A stretch of 64,000 bases of DNA from Actinomadura sp. J1-007 (GTDB lineage: Bacteria > Actinomycetota > Actinomycetes > Streptosporangiales > Streptosporangiaceae), in assembly GCF_009793335.1 (NCBI RefSeq), contig NZ_WING01000001.1:1984001-2048000 (forward strand), in the 5' to 3' direction. The position numbers and the translations under genes were made by a program. Each line of letters begins with the position of its first letter. The first letter of the stretch is position 1. The notes beneath the pieces are model-generated. The model made no database searches. It saw only the letters and a program-made list of their open reading frames with translations, and was not told the origin of the DNA. Below are positions 58,097 through 64,000 of this stretch, piece after piece.

Positions 58097-58903
58097 TCAC
58101 ACCGGCTTACTGGGCTCATCAAGCCAAACAACCTGCCCGTCCGGCCCGACCGTCACCCCGTACCGCCCACACTCCGGCCGCCCCGCCCTCTCCCACCGCT
58201 CCTCGGCCTCATGCATCACGGCCTGCGGAACACGCTGGCCGCGCAGCGGCATGAACGACGACGGGCCGGTGAAACGCCCCTCAGCAACCCCGTCCTTCCC
58301 GACGACCAGCCGCGCGAGCGGCCACTCGGGGTGGAACGTGGGTCCCCACGGCACCACGATCACCCCGCCGGGCCGCGTCTGCTCGACCCAGACGTACGGA
58401 ACGCGATGGACGGCGGCGGTGACGATGACCCGGTCGTACGGCGCGCCCGGCGGATACCCCTCCGCCCCTTCTCCCGTGACGACCCGGACCGCGAAACCCG
58501 CCTTGTCGAGCGCCTCCCGCGCGCGAGCGGAGATCTCCGGATCGATTTCGACCGTGGTCACGTTCCGGGGGCCGGCCCGGGAGGCGAGCACGGCCGCGTT
58601 GTAGCCGGTGCCCGTCCCGATCTCCAGCACCCGCATACCCTCGCGCACATCGAGCGCGTCGAGCATGATCGCCATGATCTCGGGCGAACTGCTGGACGAG
58701 GTGGGCCACGTCCCCTTCTCGTGCGCACCGTCGTCCACCTGTGTGATCACCGCCTCGTCGTCGGACGCCACGAGCCGTTCCCACTCCTCGGGCTCCTCCG
58801 AACGAAGCAGCGGAACCATCCACCCGTCCTCCCGCCGCACCCACACCCGTTCGGGAACGAACAACTCCCGCGGCACGGCCCGCCGCACGTCGGACGCGTC
58901 CAT
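58097..58903 (-). CDS. RiPP-type PIMT-like O-methyltransferase, no ATP-grasp partner
   Basis: Protein of 268 aa: RRAVPRELFVPERVW, GTWPTSSSSSPEIMAIMLDALDVREGMRVLEIGTGTGYNAAVLASRAG, VTTVEIDPEISARAREAL, PYDRVIVTAAVHRVPYVWVEQ. It resembles the graspetide-cluster methyltransferase at 35831, including the PTSSS loop, and unlike housekeeping PIMT. The second protein lacks the long C-terminal domain of the first. It starts at ATG 58903, overlapping the stop of the preceding coding segment (TGATG). It may form aspartimide in a peptide encoded just upstream; see the small Cys/Gly-rich segment at 58903-59064. Confidence 0.82.
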   Translation of the reverse strand: MDASDVRRAVPRELFVPERVWVRREDGWMVPLLRSEEPEEWERLVASDDEAVITQVDDGAHEKGTWPTSSSSSPEIMAIMLDALDVREGMRVLEIGTGTGYNAAVLASRAGPRNVTTVEIDPEISARAREALDKAGFAVRVVTGEGAEGYPPGAPYDRVIVTAAVHRVPYVWVEQTRPGGVIVVPWGPTFHPEWPLARLVVGKDGVAEGRFTGPSSFMPLRGQRVPQAVMHEAEERWERAGRPECGRYGVTVGPDGQVVWLDEPSKPV

Positions 58904-59064
58904 CACCCCTGCTTCCCGGTTCCTCCGCAGCCGGTGCACGTGACCTCCTGCCGCTGTCCCTGCCTGCCGTTCTGCCGCTGCCCCTGCCTGCCGTTCCCGC
59001 CCGTCTTGATCTTTCCCGTGCCGTCGCACATCCCGCACTTCACTTCTTTGCCGTGCTTGCCCAT
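58903..59064 (-). CDS. candidate independently translated small Cys/Gly-rich protein (53 aa)
   Basis: Within the frame of the HATPase gene, ATG 59064 is preceded by AGGAGTGCGGAA, almost the same signal as at the HATPase start (AGGAGTGCGAG). The product has two CxxCxGTGK knuckles and a doubled GRQGQRQ unit. DNA for the latter is a 24-bp tandem repeat at 58948-58995 (23 of 24 identical). It contains an Asp-Gly (CDGTG) and its stop overlaps the PIMT-like methyltransferase start. Zinc-knuckle protein or RiPP precursor are both possible; unproven. Confidence 0.45.
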   Translation of the reverse strand: MGKHGKEVKCGMCDGTGKIKTGGNGRQGQRQNGRQGQRQEVTCTGCGGTGKQG

Positions 59065-59544
59065 TTCCGCACTCCTGCTGATTCCAGGGACCGCTTGAAC
59101 GGCGATACGCGCCCAGACCCATTTTCCTTGCGGAGGAGTGAGCCGCACCCCGCATTCCAGAGAAAGCGCCTGAACGATCGGCAGCCCCCATCCGCCGGTC
59201 CCGTCGTCATGCCCGGCGTCCAGCGCTTCCCCGTCCGGAACGACGTCGTCCAAGGTCATCTCCACGACGGGCCTGACCACTGGCATCCGTTCCGTCCCGT
59301 CCCACACCTCCAGCAGAACGGCCCCGCTCTCACGCGCTAACCGCACCCGAATCTCCCCGCCGGGCGCACTCTGCACCGCGTTCGCTACCAACTCCCCCGC
59401 GACGAGAGAAACGTCGTCAACATCCCGCGGAAACCCCCATTCCGTGACCGTGGATTGAATCTTGTGGCGCACCTCTCCAGAGGCCGACGACACCGCATCA
59501 AAAGAAATGTCCAGTTCGCCGGAAATCACGGTCTTGCCGCCCAT
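58903..59544 (-). CDS. HATPase_c anti-sigma-like protein with a Cys/Gly-rich C-terminal extension
   Basis: Protein of 213 aa if read through. Residues 1-150 are an RsbW-like ATPase: VSLVAGELVANAVQSAP (N box), VLLEVWDGTERMP, GGWGLPIVQALSLECGVRL and KWVWARIA at the usual end. About 13 linker residues and then a 53-residue tail follow with CGMCDGTGK and CTGCGGTGK, two DnaJ-like CxxCxGxG knuckles, separated by a Gln/Arg-rich repeat. AGGAG precedes the ATG at 59544. The tail also has its own ribosome site, so the frame may hold two products. Confidence 0.7.
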   Translation of the reverse strand: MGGKTVISGELDISFDAVSSASGEVRHKIQSTVTEWGFPRDVDDVSLVAGELVANAVQSAPGGEIRVRLARESGAVLLEVWDGTERMPVVRPVVEMTLDDVVPDGEALDAGHDDGTGGWGLPIVQALSLECGVRLTPPQGKWVWARIAVQAVPGISRSAEMGKHGKEVKCGMCDGTGKIKTGGNGRQGQRQNGRQGQRQEVTCTGCGGTGKQG

Positions 59545-59642
59545 CTCGCACTCCTTTGTTCAGGCGTTCTCGGGACAGCGTGACTCGTCTCAGCTAGTTT
59601 TCGCTACGTTCCAGAAGCAACCGAAACACGAGAGGATGCGAC

Positions 59643-60455
59643 ATGTCTGCTCGCGACTCGCTTGAGCCTGATCGTTCTTTGTGGGACCTCATAGCTGTTG
59701 AGCTGCGACGACAGCGCGAGGAGCGCAAGATCTCCGGAACTCGCCTGGGCATCGTTCTCGGTTGCGACCGTTCGACTGTTTCCAGGTACGAGTCGGGCAC
59801 GCTCCGTCTACCGGAGAAGCATGCGAAGATCCTCGATCGCGAGTGGCGTTTGGATCTCCTCTTCACCCGTCTTGTCCATTTTGCGAAAGCAGGGAAAAAT
59901 GAAGATTGGTTCACCGGCCTGACCGAGTACGAGGCTCATGCGACGAGACTGAAGATGTGGGAGGTCCTCCTGGTGCCAGGACTGCTCCAGACGCCCGAGT
60001 ACGCGCGGGCGGCCCTGAGCGCAGGTCTGGTCGAGGACGTCGAACTGGAACTCCAGAAGCGCATGTCCAGGCAGCAGGCAGTGTTCGAACGCCCGAAACC
60101 ACCCCAGATCTCGGTGGTGCTCAACTGGGTGACGCTGGCCCAAACCCTGGGCGACGCCGAAGTGATGCGCGGCCAGTTCACCAAGCTGCTCGAACTCAGC
60201 GAGCTTCCCTACGTCAACGTGCGGATCCTGGAGGAGAGCGCCGGAGCTCACGTCGGCATGGACGGCTGCTTCCAACTACTGACCGTGAACGACCGGGACA
60301 TCGCTTACGCCGAGGCGCCCCAGATGGGCCGACTCATACGGGATCCCCGAGATGTCCAGCACATCGCAGTAAGGTACGACCGTGTCGGCGAGGTCGCCAC
60401 GCCTGTGGGCCCGTCGCGAACGCTGATCAAAAGAGCGCTGGAGAGGTACCGATGA
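59643..60455 (+). CDS. XRE-family regulator with DUF5753 domain
   Basis: Protein of 270 aa. The HTH is LIAVELRRQREERKISGTRLGIVLGCDRSTVSRYESGTLRLPEKHAKILD (residues 18-67), followed by DUF5753 (TRLKMWEVLLVPGLLQTPEYARAALSAG, LGDAEVMRGQFTKLLELSELPYVNVRILEESAGAHVGMDGCFQLL). GAGAGGATGCGAC precedes the ATG. Its stop overlaps the first DUF397 gene (ATGA). It is divergent from the HATPase gene, the same arrangement as at 38.4-40.1 kb. Confidence 0.88.
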   Translation: MSARDSLEPDRSLWDLIAVELRRQREERKISGTRLGIVLGCDRSTVSRYESGTLRLPEKHAKILDREWRLDLLFTRLVHFAKAGKNEDWFTGLTEYEAHATRLKMWEVLLVPGLLQTPEYARAALSAGLVEDVELELQKRMSRQQAVFERPKPPQISVVLNWVTLAQTLGDAEVMRGQFTKLLELSELPYVNVRILEESAGAHVGMDGCFQLLTVNDRDIAYAEAPQMGRLIRDPRDVQHIAVRYDRVGEVATPVGPSRTLIKRALERYR

Positions 60456-60640
60456 CCAAGTGGCGCAAGTCCAGCCGTAGTGCGACCTCGGAGAACACAA
60501 ACTGTGTGGAGGTGGCCGCCCTGGCGGAAAGCATCGGCATTCGAGACAGCAAAGCGCCTCATGCAGGACACCTTCCCTTGACCAACGCAAGCTTCGCCGA
60601 CCTGGTCACGCGCGCGAAGCGTGGCGAACTGAGCCTGTGA
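60452..60640 (+). CDS. DUF397 protein, array member 1
   Basis: Protein of 62 aa: KWRKSSRSATSENTNCVEVAALAESIGIRDSKAPHAGHLPLTNASFADLVTRAKRGELSL. It overlaps the regulator's stop and ends in TGATG, shared with the next member. The last 52 bases of this gene and the start of the next are part of a 73-bp direct repeat. Confidence 0.87.
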   Translation: MTKWRKSSRSATSENTNCVEVAALAESIGIRDSKAPHAGHLPLTNASFADLVTRAKRGELSL

Positions 60641-60855
60641 TGACCACCGTTGTATGGCGCAGGAGCAGCCGGTCCACGGAAGGCACCTCCTCTCAGTGCG
60701 TAGAGGTCGCCAAGTTGCTTGGGGAGATCGGTATCCGAGACAGCAAAGCACCCAACGCAGCAAGTCTGGCCCTGTCCCCCGTAAGCTTCGCCGACCTGGT
60801 CACGCGCGCGAAGCGTGGCGAACTGAGCCTGTGATGACCACCGTTGTATGGCGCA
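60589..60855 (+). repeat. 73-bp exact direct repeat at DUF397 gene junctions
   Basis: Bases 60589-60661 and 60783-60855 are identical. Each copy spans the end of one DUF397 gene (SFADLVTRAKRGELSL), the TGATG junction and the first codons of the next (MTTVVWR). The unit length is therefore 194 bases. This shows recent tandem duplication or gene conversion. Confidence 0.85.
60640..60834 (+). CDS. DUF397 protein, array member 2
   Basis: Protein of 64 aa: VVWRRSSRSTEGTSSQCVEVAKLLGEIGIRDSKAPNAASLALSPVSFADLVTRAKRGELSL. The ATG overlaps the previous stop (TGATG); a GTG three bases earlier is also possible. C-terminal residues are identical to member 1. Confidence 0.87.
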   Translation: MTTVVWRRSSRSTEGTSSQCVEVAKLLGEIGIRDSKAPNAASLALSPVSFADLVTRAKRGELSL

Positions 60856-61028
60856 AGTCCAAGCGGTCAACGCAGGGGACGACCGGCGACTGCGTGGAGC
60901 TTGCGAGCTTCGCAGGAAGTATCGGTGTCCGCGACAGCAGAGCGCCCGGCGCAGGTCATCTGGCCCTGTCGGCTGCGAGCTTCGCCGACCTGATCGCACG
61001 AATTAAGCGCGACGAGCTGAGCTCGTGA
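60834..61028 (+). CDS. DUF397 protein, array member 3
   Basis: Protein of 64 aa: VVWRKSKRSTQGTTGDCVELASFAGSIGVRDSRAPGAGHLALSAASFADLIARIKRDELSS. It starts inside the second copy of the 73-bp repeat, again with a TGATG overlap, but its C-terminal half has diverged. Confidence 0.87.
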   Translation: MTTVVWRKSKRSTQGTTGDCVELASFAGSIGVRDSRAPGAGHLALSAASFADLIARIKRDELSS

Positions 61029-61318
61029 TGGCCACGGTCGTATGGCGCAAGAGCAGCCGGTCTACCCAGGGCACATCCTCCGAGTGCGTCGAGGTCGCCA
61101 GGCTTCCCCGTGAGGAATCTGCGATGAACGGCTCCGTCTGGCGCAAGTCACGCCGCAGCAACACCAGTGGCGGTGACTGCGTGGAGGTGGCCGTCCTCAC
61201 GGGCTACATCGGCATCCGGGACAGCAAAGCGCCCGGCGCGGGTCACCTTGCCCTGTCGGTTGCGAGCTTCGCCGGCCTCGTCGCGCAGGTGAAGCGCGGC
61301 GAGGTGGGCTTGCGCTGA
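61028..61318 (+). CDS. DUF397 fusion: truncated plus complete domain, array member 4
   Basis: Protein of 96 aa. Residues 1-30 are the first half of a DUF397 domain (VVWRKSSRSTQGTSSECVEVARL), cut off at the point where the RDSK block should follow. An internal Met then begins a complete second domain (VWRKSRRSNTSGGDCVEVAVLTGYIGIRDSKAPGAGHLALSVASFAGLVAQVKRG). It looks like unequal crossing-over between array members. The internal ATG could also start a normal 63-residue protein. The 121-bp gap after it holds no gene. Confidence 0.8.
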   Translation: MATVVWRKSSRSTQGTSSECVEVARLPREESAMNGSVWRKSRRSNTSGGDCVEVAVLTGYIGIRDSKAPGAGHLALSVASFAGLVAQVKRGEVGLR

Positions 61319-61439
61319 ACGGCTCCGCGGCGCACGTTCGGCCGTGGCGGTGCCGGGCGTTCGGCGTTGTTGTACGGGCGGCGAGGCGGCCGTAGTGCGC
61401 TGACACCTTCCGACCACCCCAATGTGGCGCGGCAGGAGG

Positions 61440-62183
61440 TTAAGGGATTGGGTTGGGGGCGGTGAAGTCGGCGGCCCATTCGCGGATGCGGGTGACGTGG
61501 TCGGAGGCCAGGCGGCCGGCGGCGGACGGGTCGCGGGCCAGGATGGCTTCGACGATGGACTGGTGTTCGGCGGCCGAGCGGGGGAGCTGGCCCGGGCGGG
61601 CCAGGGTGATGAGGCGGCTGTCGGTCAGCAGGCCGTGGAGGTCCTGGAGGAGGAGCTTCAGCAGGCCGCCGGGCGCGGCCTGGGCCACGGAGAGGTGGAA
61701 CGCCACGTCCAGTTCGGCGATGCGGGTGAACTCGGGGCGTTCGGCGGAGGCGGCCTCCAGGAACGCGCGGTGGGCTTCGAGCATCTGGTCGAGGGCCTCG
61801 GAGGTGCCGTGGGCGGCGGCCTCCTGGGCGGCCAGCTCGTCCAGGGCGCCCCGTACGGCGAGGAGTTCGACCATCTGGTCGCGGTGCAGTTCGATGTAGT
61901 GGCCGAACGAGCCGGCGTAGTGGTCGCCCGCGCCCTCGCGGACGAACGCGCCGCGGCCGTGCCGGACGGAGATGAGGCCCATGGCCTCCAGTCCGGCGAG
62001 GGCCTCGCGGACGCTGACCCTGCTGACCCCGAAGACCTCGCACAGTTCCCGTTCGGAGGGAAGCGCGGCCCCCGGGGCCAGCTCGCCCAGGCGGATGGCC
62101 TTGAGAAGCTGTTCCCGGATCTGCTGCGTGGGGCTGACCCACTTGACGGCCCGGAATCCGGGTGACGCCGGTGTCTCGGCCAT
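61440..62183 (-). CDS. GntR-family regulator, FadR subfamily (second copy)
   Basis: Protein of 247 aa closely related to the regulator at 21835: IREQLLKAIRLGELAPGAALPSERELCEVFGVSRVSVREALAGLEAMGLISVRHGRGAFVRE, then FCD (ELDVAFHLSVAQAAPGG, EHQSIVEAIL). It lies 17 bases downstream of the lipoyl-protein gene on the same strand, so it is probably the last gene of the E1/lipoyl operon. Its recognition helix (SRVSVREAL) is identical to the other copy, so cross-regulation is possible. Confidence 0.88.
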   Translation of the reverse strand: MAETPASPGFRAVKWVSPTQQIREQLLKAIRLGELAPGAALPSERELCEVFGVSRVSVREALAGLEAMGLISVRHGRGAFVREGAGDHYAGSFGHYIELHRDQMVELLAVRGALDELAAQEAAAHGTSEALDQMLEAHRAFLEAASAERPEFTRIAELDVAFHLSVAQAAPGGLLKLLLQDLHGLLTDSRLITLARPGQLPRSAAEHQSIVEAILARDPSAAGRLASDHVTRIREWAADFTAPNPIP

Positions 62184-62200
62184 GTTCCGCCTGTTTCTCG

Positions 62201-62473
62201 TCAGGAACCCGCGGACGCGGACTCGTAGTCGGCCTGGTCGGTGGCGATCACCATGACCGGGGCGCCGACGGCGAGTTCGTCGCCCTCGGCGGCGAGGGCG
62301 CGGACGAAGACGCCGTCGACCGGCGACTCCAGCTCGACCTCGATCTTGTCGGTGGCCACGATGGCGAGGACCTGGCCCTCGGTGACGGGCTCACCGGGCT
62401 TGACCTGCCACTCGGTGACGGTCCCCTCCTCCATCGAGAGGCCCCACTTCGGCATCGGGTAGGTCTCGGCCAT
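62201..62473 (-). CDS. free-standing lipoyl-domain protein
   Basis: Protein of 90 aa comprising a single biotinyl/lipoyl domain: MPKWGLSMEEGTVTEWQVKPGEPVTEGQVLAIVATDKIEVELESPVDGVFVRALAAEGDELAVGAPV. The lysine in ATDKIE (about residue 43) is the lipoylation site. It lacks an acyltransferase core, which is supplied by another gene (candidate: 50060-50815). The ATG overlaps the E1 beta stop (TGATG). It carries acyl groups between E1 and E2. Confidence 0.88.
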   Translation of the reverse strand: MAETYPMPKWGLSMEEGTVTEWQVKPGEPVTEGQVLAIVATDKIEVELESPVDGVFVRALAAEGDELAVGAPVMVIATDQADYESASAGS

Positions 62474-63471
62474 CAGTCGTTCCCCTTCTTGTCGAGCATC
62501 CGGCGCACCGTGGCCGCGATGCGGTCGGGGCCGGGCAGGGTGTGGTTCTCCAGGACGGGCGCGTACGGCACCGGGGTGTTGAGGTTGCCGACGCGGGCGA
62601 CGGGCGCGCGCAGCAGGTCGTGGCACTCCTCGGCGGCCCACGCGGCGATCTCCGCGCCGAAGCCGCCGCGGACGGGCGCCTCGTGCGCGATGAGCAGGCG
62701 GCCCGTCTTCGCGAGGGAGCGGCGCAGGCCCTCGTGGTCGAACGGGACGAGCGTGCGCGGGTCGAAGACCTCGCACTCGATGCCCTCGGCGGCGAGCGTC
62801 TCGGCGGCCGTGGAGGCGTGCTCGCGGGTCTTCAGGTACGACACGATCGTGACGTCCGTCCCCTCGCGGTGCAGCCGGCCCTCGCCGAACGGGATCGGCT
62901 CGACCTCGACGACGTCGCCCGCGGGCCCGCCGCGCCCGCCGTACAGCTGCTTGTGCTCGAAGAAGATCACCGGGTCGGGGTCGCGGATCGCCTGCTTGAG
63001 CAGGCCCTTGGCGTCCTCCGCGGCGGACGGCGCGACGACCTTGAGGCCCGGCACGTTCACGAACCACGACTCCAGCGACTGGGAGTGCTGGGCCGCGGTC
63101 GAGCCGGACGTGCCGGTGACCATCCGGACGACCATGGGCGCCGAGAGCCGCCCGCCGGTCATGTAGTGGGTCTTGGCCGCCTGGTTGACGATCATGTCCA
63201 TGGCGAGCGTGACGAAGTCGCCGAACATGATCTCGGCGATCGGGCGGGCGCCGACCAGGGCGGCCCCGACGGCGGCGCCGACGATGGCCTCCTCCGAGAT
63301 CGGGGTGTCCCAGAGCCGGTCCGCGCCGAACCGGTCCCACAGCCCCTTGGTGACGCCGAAGACGCCGCCGGGCTCGCCGACGTCCTCGCCGATCAGCAGG
63401 ACGTCGGGGTCGCGCTCCATCTCCTCGGAGATGGCCTGGCGGACGGCGTCGGCGTAGGTGAACTTGGTCAT
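62473..63471 (-). CDS. 2-oxoacid dehydrogenase E1 component, beta subunit
   Basis: Protein of 332 aa, standard for PdhB/AcoB/BkdB-type subunits: YADAVRQAISEEMERDPDVLLIGEDVGEPGGVFGVTKGLWDRFG, DTPISEEAIVGAAVGAALVGARPIAEIMFGDF, TGTSGSTAAQHSQSLESWFVNVPGLKVVAPS, and FDPRTLVPFDHEGLRRSLAKTGRLLIAHEA. Together with E1 alpha it decarboxylates a 2-oxoacid (or acetoin) using thiamine diphosphate. The TAAQHSQSLE block is typical of the pyruvate/acetoin group. It overlaps the E1 alpha stop by four bases (ATGA). Confidence 0.9.
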   Translation of the reverse strand: MTKFTYADAVRQAISEEMERDPDVLLIGEDVGEPGGVFGVTKGLWDRFGADRLWDTPISEEAIVGAAVGAALVGARPIAEIMFGDFVTLAMDMIVNQAAKTHYMTGGRLSAPMVVRMVTGTSGSTAAQHSQSLESWFVNVPGLKVVAPSAAEDAKGLLKQAIRDPDPVIFFEHKQLYGGRGGPAGDVVEVEPIPFGEGRLHREGTDVTIVSYLKTREHASTAAETLAAEGIECEVFDPRTLVPFDHEGLRRSLAKTGRLLIAHEAPVRGGFGAEIAAWAAEECHDLLRAPVARVGNLNTPVPYAPVLENHTLPGPDRIAATVRRMLDKKGND

Positions 63472-64000
63472 CGCAGGGCCGCCCCTCCGAGCGAGTCGAC
63501 GTACACGTGGTCCAGCGCGTCCTCGGGAACGGGATGCGGCTGCTCGGCGGCCCAGGCGATCGCCTCGTCCAGCCGCTTGTCGACGTCGGCGCGCACGGAG
63601 GCGACGTCGGCCTCGGACGCGCCGAGGTCGCCGGTCAGCTTGGCGGCGAGCAGGTCGATCGGGTCGCGGCCCTTCCAGTGCGCGACCTCGTCCTTCGGCC
63701 GGTACTTGGCCATGTCGCCCTCGAAGTGGCCGCGGTGCCGGTACGTCTTCGCCTCGATCAGCGTCGGGCCCTCGCCCGCGCGGGCGCGGCGGGCCGCCTC
63801 GGCGGTGACGTCCCGTACGGCGGCGACGTCGTTGCCGTCCACGACGACCCCCGTCATGCCGTACGAGGCGGCGCGGTCGGCGACGTCGGTGATGCGCTGG
63901 TGGCGGTCCTGGCGGGTGAACTCGCCGTACAGGTTGTTCTCGCAGACGAACAGGACCGGCAGGTCCCAGAGCGCGGCGAGGTTGAGGGACTCGTGGAACG
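63468..64000 (-). CDS. 2-oxoacid dehydrogenase E1 component, alpha subunit (partial)
   Basis: The C-terminal 177 codons are present; the 5' part lies beyond the right edge. FHESLNLAALWDLPVLFVCENNLYGEFT ends the thiamine-diphosphate motif (N-NxYG). VDGNDVAAVRDVTAEAARRARAGEGPTLIEAKTYRHRGHFEGDMAKYRPKDEVAHWKGRDPI is the phosphorylation-loop-like region of PdhA/AcoA. It is the first visible gene of the E1 alpha-E1 beta-lipoyl-GntR unit. Confidence 0.9.
   Translation of the reverse strand, partial: FHESLNLAALWDLPVLFVCENNLYGEFTRQDRHQRITDVADRAASYGMTGVVVDGNDVAAVRDVTAEAARRARAGEGPTLIEAKTYRHRGHFEGDMAKYRPKDEVAHWKGRDPIDLLAAKLTGDLGASEADVASVRADVDKRLDEAIAWAAEQPHPVPEDALDHVYVDSLGGAALR

Noticed and set aside
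60452..61318. Possible phage or insertion-sequence origin of the repeat array
   Set aside because: The repeats are ends of coupled DUF397 genes; no transposase, terminal inverted repeats or target duplication is seen.
1..64000. tRNA, rRNA, riboswitch, integrase or attachment sites
   Set aside because: No cloverleaf-like segment with a T-loop GTTCRANYC block, no rRNA-like tract, and no recombinase or transposase motif was recognised on either strand. Small regulatory RNAs cannot be excluded by eye.

Overview
The window is very GC-rich, with third codon positions almost always G or C, frequent GTG and TTG starts, and 1-4 nt stop/start overlaps. It carries families typical of mycelial actinobacteria: XRE/DUF5753 regulators with DUF397 partners, DUF574 methyltransferases, an ECF42-type sigma factor with a YCII partner, and an actinobacterial graspetide (ATP-grasp RiPP) cluster. 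This suggests a chromosomal segment of a Streptosporangiales or Thermomonosporaceae-type organism (Actinomadura-like). That placement is inference; no rRNA or other marker is present.

Layout. 0-12.4 kb: regulators and single-function units: AraC divergent from a secreted intradiol dioxygenase; a Tm-1-like/TIM-barrel pair; a DUF574 methyltransferase; a small membrane protein behind a good IdeR/DtxR-type iron box; an orphan DUF5753 regulator; the YCII-sigma pair behind an ECF42-like promoter; an FAD monooxygenase with a TetR. 12.4-20.2 kb: an MFS drug exporter divergent from that TetR, a divergent adenosine-deaminase-like protein, two SDRs, a penicillin-binding-type serine hydrolase, and MarR and TetR genes sharing an operator half-site. 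20.3-35.6 kb: a catabolic supercluster with an NCS1 permease, a FadR-type GntR, a ten-gene minus-strand operon (YciI, SDR, sugar-isomerase-like, dihydropyrimidinase, DpaA-like, octopine-dehydrogenase-like, enolase superfamily, isochorismatase-VOC fusion, 4-OT, aldehyde dehydrogenase) and a divergent ABC importer with two paralogous binding proteins. 35.8-38.3 kb: graspetide cluster (precursor, ATP-grasp ligase, PIMT-like methyltransferase). 38.4-46.1 kb: HATPase/DUF5753/DUF397 module and assorted small genes, several frameshifted. 46.2-53.5 kb: pyruvate carboxylase, VOC protein, lipoyl-less E2 core and creatinase-like M24 protein, divergent from a TrzN/AtzA-like amidohydrolase. 53.6-58.1 kb: a pair of paralogous Tat-exported repeat proteins, DUF2071, a uridine-kinase-like protein and a lipoprotein. 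58.1-61.3 kb: a second RiPP-type PIMT-like methyltransferase beside a small Cys/Gly-rich coding segment, then HATPase, DUF5753 and an array of four DUF397 genes. 61.4-64.0 kb: a second FadR-type GntR with a lipoyl-domain protein and E1 beta/alpha of a 2-oxoacid dehydrogenase running off the end.

How they work together. The 20-36 kb genes look like one regulon for import and stepwise degradation of a cyclic nitrogen compound: ring hydrolysis by the dihydropyrimidinase, amide hydrolysis by the isochorismatase-type enzyme, tautomerisation by 4-OT, oxidation by the aldehyde dehydrogenase. The substrate is not known. The 46-53 and 61-64 kb genes may form a second catabolic route ending in a 2-oxoacid dehydrogenase whose lipoyl domain (62.2 kb) and E2 core (50.1 kb) are encoded apart. 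The graspetide cluster should yield an ester/amide-crosslinked, aspartimide-bearing peptide.

Caution: at least five genes carry single-base deletions, mostly in C/G runs. They read as intact if one base is restored, so the sequence may contain assembly indels.
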